DNA of 42,468 nucleotides from JBFXIE01 sp050176255 (lineage in GTDB: Bacteria; Pseudomonadota; Gammaproteobacteria; Burkholderiales; Burkholderiaceae_C): NCBI RefSeq assembly GCF_050176255.1, contig NZ_JBFXIE010000029.1, one strand, 5' to 3'. The notes beneath the pieces were generated by a model. It saw only the letters and a program-made list of their open reading frames with translations, was not told where the DNA came from and made no database searches. The number at the start of each line of letters is the position of its first letter. Within the stretch, counting starts at the first letter, position 1. Positions 39,037 through 42,468 of this stretch are shown here, in pieces. Made by a program: the position numbers and the translations under genes.

Positions 39037-40194
39037 ATGTCTGCCTGGGTCCTGCCGGATCACATTGCCGATGTTCTGCCCTCAGAGGCGCGGCACATCG
39101 AAGAACTTCGTCGCGGGCTGCTGGATACCGCCCGCAGCTATGGATACGAGTTAGTCATGCCTCCACTGCTGGAGCATCTGGATTCCCTACTTACGGGCAC
39201 GGGTGAGGCGTTGGACTTGCAAACCTTCAAACTGGTGGACCAGCTTTCGGGTCGTTCGCTGGGTTTGCGCGCAGACACCACCCAGCAAGTAGCCCGTATT
39301 GACGCTCACCTGTTGAATCGTCCGGGTGTTACGCGGCTTTGCTACTGCGGTCCCGTCCTTCATGCCCTTCCAGATCGTCCTCATGCGACACGCGAGCCAT
39401 TGCAATTTGGCGCGGAGATTTATGGGCACCCTGGCATTGAGGCCGATATTGAATCGCTGCTGTTGGCCCTCGAATGCCTTCGCAGCGCCCAGGTGCGGGA
39501 CGTTAGTGTTGATTTGGCTGATGTACGTATCGTGCGCAGCCTGCTGTCGGGCCTGCCTGTTGCACTGGACACCCTGAGGCAAGTTCATGCTGCATTGGCC
39601 GTCAAGGATGCAAGCGAGCTAGCATCGCTGACCCGTGACTTCCCCGCGCACTCCCGTGAAGGGCTGCTGGCCCTGTTGCAACTGTATGGCGATGCTTCTG
39701 TGCTGGACGAGGCCGAGATTGCGCTCAAGCACATAGCTGGTGCGGGCAAGGCGCTATCGGATTTAAGGGCTATCGCAGCGCGGATCAGCAGTGCACAAGT
39801 CACTTTTGACCTTGCGGACTTGCGTGGCTACACCTACTACAGTGGGCCGCGTTTTGCCATCTACGCGCACGGTGCCAGCGATGCGCTCGTGCGTGGCGGT
39901 CGTTACGACGAAGTGGGCGCAGTATTCGGACGCAACCGGCCGGCAGCTGGCTTCAGTCTGGATGTCAAACAATTGGTGGGTGTTGTTCCGCCAAGGGCTC
40001 TTAAGCCGGCCATTCGCGCGCCATGGGGAGATGAGCGGGACGTTAACGAGGTAATCGCCGACTTGCGCCGTCGGGGTGAGACGGTCGTGTGCGTGTTGCC
40101 CGGCCATGGCAGCGAGGTGGATGAGTTCCACTGCGATCGTGAACTGGTTCTCGTGGACGGCCGATGGGTCGTTAGATCCATTGGCACTGTCTGA
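39037..40194 (+). CDS. hisZ: ATP phosphoribosyltransferase regulatory subunit HisZ
   Basis: HisZ resembles histidyl-tRNA synthetase but has no aminoacylation role; it activates the short form of HisG in the first step of histidine synthesis. The 385-residue protein has MSAWVLPDHIADVLPSEARH, LRADTTQQVARIDAHLL, the RPGVTRLCYCGPVLH block, and YTYYSGPRFAIYAHG. The HisRS anticodon-binding domain is absent, as expected. No hisG is in the window, which is common because hisZ is often placed with hflKC and purA in betaproteobacteria. A TAGAAT at 39004 may be a -10, without a clear -35. Confidence 0.95.
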   Translation: MSAWVLPDHIADVLPSEARHIEELRRGLLDTARSYGYELVMPPLLEHLDSLLTGTGEALDLQTFKLVDQLSGRSLGLRADTTQQVARIDAHLLNRPGVTRLCYCGPVLHALPDRPHATREPLQFGAEIYGHPGIEADIESLLLALECLRSAQVRDVSVDLADVRIVRSLLSGLPVALDTLRQVHAALAVKDASELASLTRDFPAHSREGLLALLQLYGDASVLDEAEIALKHIAGAGKALSDLRAIAARISSAQVTFDLADLRGYTYYSGPRFAIYAHGASDALVRGGRYDEVGAVFGRNRPAAGFSLDVKQLVGVVPPRALKPAIRAPWGDERDVNEVIADLRRRGETVVCVLPGHGSEVDEFHCDRELVLVDGRWVVRSIGTV

Positions 40195-40240
40195 GTCCTT
40201 GGACTCTTTGAATTTCTTCAGTATTTGAATCGGGTTAGAC

Positions 40241-41617
40241 ATGAAATCAAGCAAAGGTCGGAACGTCGTTGTCGTCGGCACCCAATGGGGAGATGAGGGT
40301 AAGGGCAAGCTGGTGGATTGGTTGACTGAGAGCGCCCAAGGTGTGGTGCGCTTTCAGGGCGGCCACAACGCGGGTCATACCCTGGTCATCAATGGCGTCA
40401 AGACGGCGTTGCACTTGATCCCCAGCGGCATCATGCGTGCGGGCGTAAAGTGCTACATCGGCAATGGCGTGGTGTTGTCTGCAGCAAAGCTTTTCGAAGA
40501 AATCGAAGGGCTGGAGAAAGCCGGCGTCGAGGTGCGTTCGCGCCTGCGCGTCAGCGAGGCCTGCCCGCTGATCCTGCCTTTTCATGCAGCGCTTGATGTG
40601 GCACGCGAAGCAGCGCGCGAGCACGGTGGGGTCGAGAAGATTGGTACCACTGGCCGCGGTATTGGGCCGGCATACGAGGACAAGATTGCCCGACGTGCAT
40701 TGCGTGTGCAGGACATGAAATATCCCGAGCGCTTTGCAGCCAAGCTGCGCGAGCTGCTGGCCCTGCACAATCACGTGCTGACCACCTTCCTGGGCTCGGG
40801 CAGTTTCCAGTTTGGTGACGCGCTCAAGCCTTACATCCAAGATGGCAAGGTGCAGTTCGAGCCGGTTTTTGAAGAGGCGATGCGCCACGCCGAAATGCTC
40901 AAACCCATGATGGCCGACGTGTCGCGTGAACTCAACGAAGCCCATGTGGTAGGTGCCAATCTGCTGTTTGAAGGTGCGCAAGGCACCTTGCTGGATGTGG
41001 ATCACGGCACCTATCCCTATGTGACTTCCAGCAATTGTGTGGCTGGCAACGCGGCAGCCGGCTCGGGTGTGGGGCCGGGTCAGTTGCATTACATCCTGGG
41101 TATCACGAAGGCTTACTGCACGCGCGTTGGCGGTGGCCCGTTTCCCACTGAACTGGAATGGGAAAAGCCCGGCACGCCTGGCTATCACATGAGCATCGTA
41201 GGTGCCGAGAAGGGTGTGACCACGGGACGCAGCCGTCGGTGTGGCTGGTTTGATGCTGCTTTGCTCAAGCGCAGTGCGCAAGTCAACGGCTTGTCGGGTC
41301 TGTGCATTACCAAATTGGATGTGCTGGATGGCTTGCAAGAGCTCTCTTTGTGTGTCGGCTATGAACTCGATGGTGAGCGCATTGATTTACTTCCCATGGG
41401 TGCAGAAGACATTGCACGCTGTGTACCTGTCTATGAACAAATAGAAGGTTGGTCCGACTCAACAGTGGGCGTCACTAACTACGACGAATTGCCTGCCAAT
41501 GCCCGCCGGTATCTGGAGCGCATTGAGCAGGTCACGGGTGTGCCCATCGCCATGATTTCGACTAGCCCTGACCGAGATCACACGATCTTGATGCGCCATC
41601 CCTTCTCGGCAGAGTGA
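40241..41617 (+). CDS. purA: Adenylosuccinate synthetase
   Basis: PurA joins IMP and aspartate, using GTP, in the path to AMP. The 458-residue protein has the P-loop GTQWGDEGKGKLVDWL (about 13-28), the GGHNAGHTLV segment near 42-51, TTGRGIGPAYEDK near 131-143, and QGTLLDVDHGTYPYVTSSN (key: DVDHGTYP). The C-terminal block includes GVTTGRSRRCGWFDA. A spacing of 46 bases after hisZ, with no terminator, suggests co-transcription. The sequence from here on is somewhat less GC-rich than the left of the window. Confidence 0.97.
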   Translation: MKSSKGRNVVVVGTQWGDEGKGKLVDWLTESAQGVVRFQGGHNAGHTLVINGVKTALHLIPSGIMRAGVKCYIGNGVVLSAAKLFEEIEGLEKAGVEVRSRLRVSEACPLILPFHAALDVAREAAREHGGVEKIGTTGRGIGPAYEDKIARRALRVQDMKYPERFAAKLRELLALHNHVLTTFLGSGSFQFGDALKPYIQDGKVQFEPVFEEAMRHAEMLKPMMADVSRELNEAHVVGANLLFEGAQGTLLDVDHGTYPYVTSSNCVAGNAAAGSGVGPGQLHYILGITKAYCTRVGGGPFPTELEWEKPGTPGYHMSIVGAEKGVTTGRSRRCGWFDAALLKRSAQVNGLSGLCITKLDVLDGLQELSLCVGYELDGERIDLLPMGAEDIARCVPVYEQIEGWSDSTVGVTNYDELPANARRYLERIEQVTGVPIAMISTSPDRDHTILMRHPFSAE

Positions 41618-41688
41618 CTGTTTTTTAGTCAAATTCGGCGCTTTCCATTTCTGAAAAGTGTTAGCGGCTATTTATTTAGGAGCATGGA

Positions 41689-42213
41689 ATGCTGACAGAA
41701 GACGGCAAGCACCTCTACGTCAGTTATGACGAGTACCACAGCCTCATTGAGAAGCTAGCGCTCAAGGTGCATCAATCGGGGTGGGGGTTCGACACAATCT
41801 TGTGCCTCGCTCGCGGAGGACTGCGTCCAGGCGACATCTTGAGTCGCATCTTCGACAAACCGCTAGCCATCATGTCCACCAGCTCTTACCGGGCAGAGGC
41901 TGGTACTGTTCGAGGTAATCTGGATCTAGCGCGTTTCATTACGACGCCCAAGGGTGATATCGCTGGGCGGGTTCTGTTGGTAGATGACCTGGCTGACTCT
42001 GGTCACACGCTTCAAGCGGTGATTGACATGTTGAAGACCAGCTACAAACCCATCACGGAGTTGCGCAGCGCCGTGATCTGGACCAAGGGCCTGTCTGCTT
42101 TCAATCCAGACTACTCCGTCGAGTTCTTGCCGACAAACCCGTGGATTCATCAACCTTTCGAGAGCTACGATAGCCTGACGCCTGATAAGTTGCTGGAGAA
42201 GTGGCGTTGGTAA
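41689..42213 (+). CDS. Phosphoribosyltransferase domain protein
   Basis: The 174-residue protein is a type I phosphoribosyltransferase. It has the PRPP loop VLLVDDLADSGHTLQAV near residues 101-117, and the N-terminal YVSYDEYHSLIEKLALKV and LCLARGGLRPGDILS segments. It resembles xanthine/hypoxanthine-guanine salvage enzymes, including the small group that archaea share with some bacteria. The position next to purA, whose substrate is IMP, fits a purine-salvage role, but the substrate is not proven. AGGAG at 41678-41682 supports ATG 41689. A nearby ATG at 41684 is out of frame. Confidence 0.9.
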   Translation: MLTEDGKHLYVSYDEYHSLIEKLALKVHQSGWGFDTILCLARGGLRPGDILSRIFDKPLAIMSTSSYRAEAGTVRGNLDLARFITTPKGDIAGRVLLVDDLADSGHTLQAVIDMLKTSYKPITELRSAVIWTKGLSAFNPDYSVEFLPTNPWIHQPFESYDSLTPDKLLEKWRW

Positions 42214-42468
42214 GCAGTTCGAAAGCAGCGTTGAGGCGGAAAGACGAAAAACTTTTCACCGCAATCGTTTTTTGGTATACAATCACAGATTCTCTGCAAA
42301 ACAGCCGTTGTTATAAACATCAACATCAGGTGGTAGCGGGATGATAAAAAACCTGCCTTGTTTTGTTTCTCGGTTTAAAACTGGTGTATGATTCAAGGCT
42401 TCGCTGTTGAAGCGGACTGTGGCGTAAGTTGTGGTTTGCGGTGGTAGTGAGAAATTAGAAAGACACTC
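42214..42468 (+). other. AT-rich gene-free right end with two ops-like 12-mers
   Basis: No ORF of note is found to the window end. GGTGGTAGCGGG (42329-42340) and GGTGGTAGTGAG (42440-42451) agree at 10 of 12 bases and resemble the ops element GGCGGTAGCGTG (differences at bases 3 and 11 in the first). The first is enclosed by CAGGT/ACCTG. A downstream gene outside the window is presumably served by this region. Confidence 0.4.
42253..42283 (+). promoter_or_regulatory. Candidate promoter in the AT-rich right end
   Basis: TTTTCA (42253-42258), a 17-base spacer and TATACA (42276-42281), or TTCACC with TACAAT two bases on, fit a sigma-70 promoter reading rightwards. A second candidate, TTGTTT (42363-42368) - 18 bases - TATGAT (42387-42392), lies further on, and GCTTC/GAAGC (42398-42413) forms a hairpin just after it. 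Confidence 0.5.

Noticed and set aside
40588..40606. AGCGCTTGATGTGGC in purA resembling the dispersed repeat core
   Set aside because: Only one arm is present and the codons belong to a conserved PurA segment; chance match.
41618..41640. GACT-GTTTTTT-AGTC after purA as a possible terminator
   Set aside because: The stem is only four base pairs and the T-run lies in the loop, not after the stem.
1..42468. tRNA, rRNA, CRISPR, insertion sequence or prophage genes
   Set aside because: I looked for cloverleaf patterns, spaced direct repeats, transposase and integrase motifs and saw none; small structured RNAs could still be missed by eye.

Overview
The window is GC-rich chromosomal DNA from a betaproteobacterium, most likely a member of the Comamonadaceae (Acidovorax and relatives). 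This rests on three things: the gene order (rpsP-rimM-trmD-rplS; surE-pcm-nlpD; ndk-rlmN-pilW-rodZ-ispG-hisS-bamB-der-hfq-hflX-hflK-hflC-hisZ-purA), the protein sequences, and copies of a short dispersed repeat (core AGCGCTT-7 nt-AAGCGCT) of a kind I associate with this family. Nearly all of it is housekeeping sequence. I see no insertion sequence, prophage, CRISPR array, rRNA or tRNA.

Layout. 1-3762: a branched-chain amino-acid type ABC transporter, livHMGF, whose binding-protein gene is not in the window. 3875-5308: a small DUF486 membrane protein converging on a TM2-like membrane protein and a GNAT acetyltransferase. 5324-7703: the ribosomal operon rpsP-rimM-trmD-rplS, with two look-alike promoters, an internal hairpin/T-tract and a strong final terminator. 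7733-9526: a CoA pyrophosphatase and a CobD/CbiB-like membrane protein. 9603-12227 (minus): M48 protease, phhB and rsgA, tightly packed, divergent from orn. 12857-13161: the only gene-free stretch above 300 bases, a promoter plus a strongly structured leader for a DEAD-box RNA helicase. 15247-19602 (minus): mutS and a diguanylate cyclase. 19775-25464: surE-pcm-nlpD-rluD, then scpB-rluB. 25544-34836: ndk, rlmN, pilW, rodZ, ispG, hisS, a YfgM-like protein, bamB and der. 34860-38962: hfq, hflX, hflK, hflC and a DUF2065 protein. 39037-42213: hisZ, purA and a phosphoribosyltransferase. 42214-42468: an AT-rich gene-free end with candidate promoters.

How the genes work together. Most encode translation and RNA metabolism (S16, L19, RimM, TrmD, RsgA, Der, HflX, RlmN, RluB, RluD, HisRS, Hfq, oligoribonuclease, helicase), envelope assembly (BamB, YfgM, RodZ, PilW, NlpD, HflKC) or nucleotide, isoprenoid and amino-acid metabolism (Ndk, PurA, SurE, IspG, HisZ).

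The most interesting material is non-coding or repeat-derived: (i) the helicase leader with at least five perfect or near-perfect hairpins and an 8-codon upstream ORF inside one of them; (ii) copies of the dispersed repeat read in frame inside mutS and phhB; (iii) a structured scpB leader holding a 32-codon ORF whose stop overlaps the scpB start as ATGA; (iv) a 16-base block shared by the rpsP and rplS promoters, with a variant at the helicase promoter; (v) two ops-like 12-mers in the AT-rich right end, which may mark the leader of an RfaH-type operon lying outside the window. No complete new multi-gene system is visible. These are candidates that need comparative checks.
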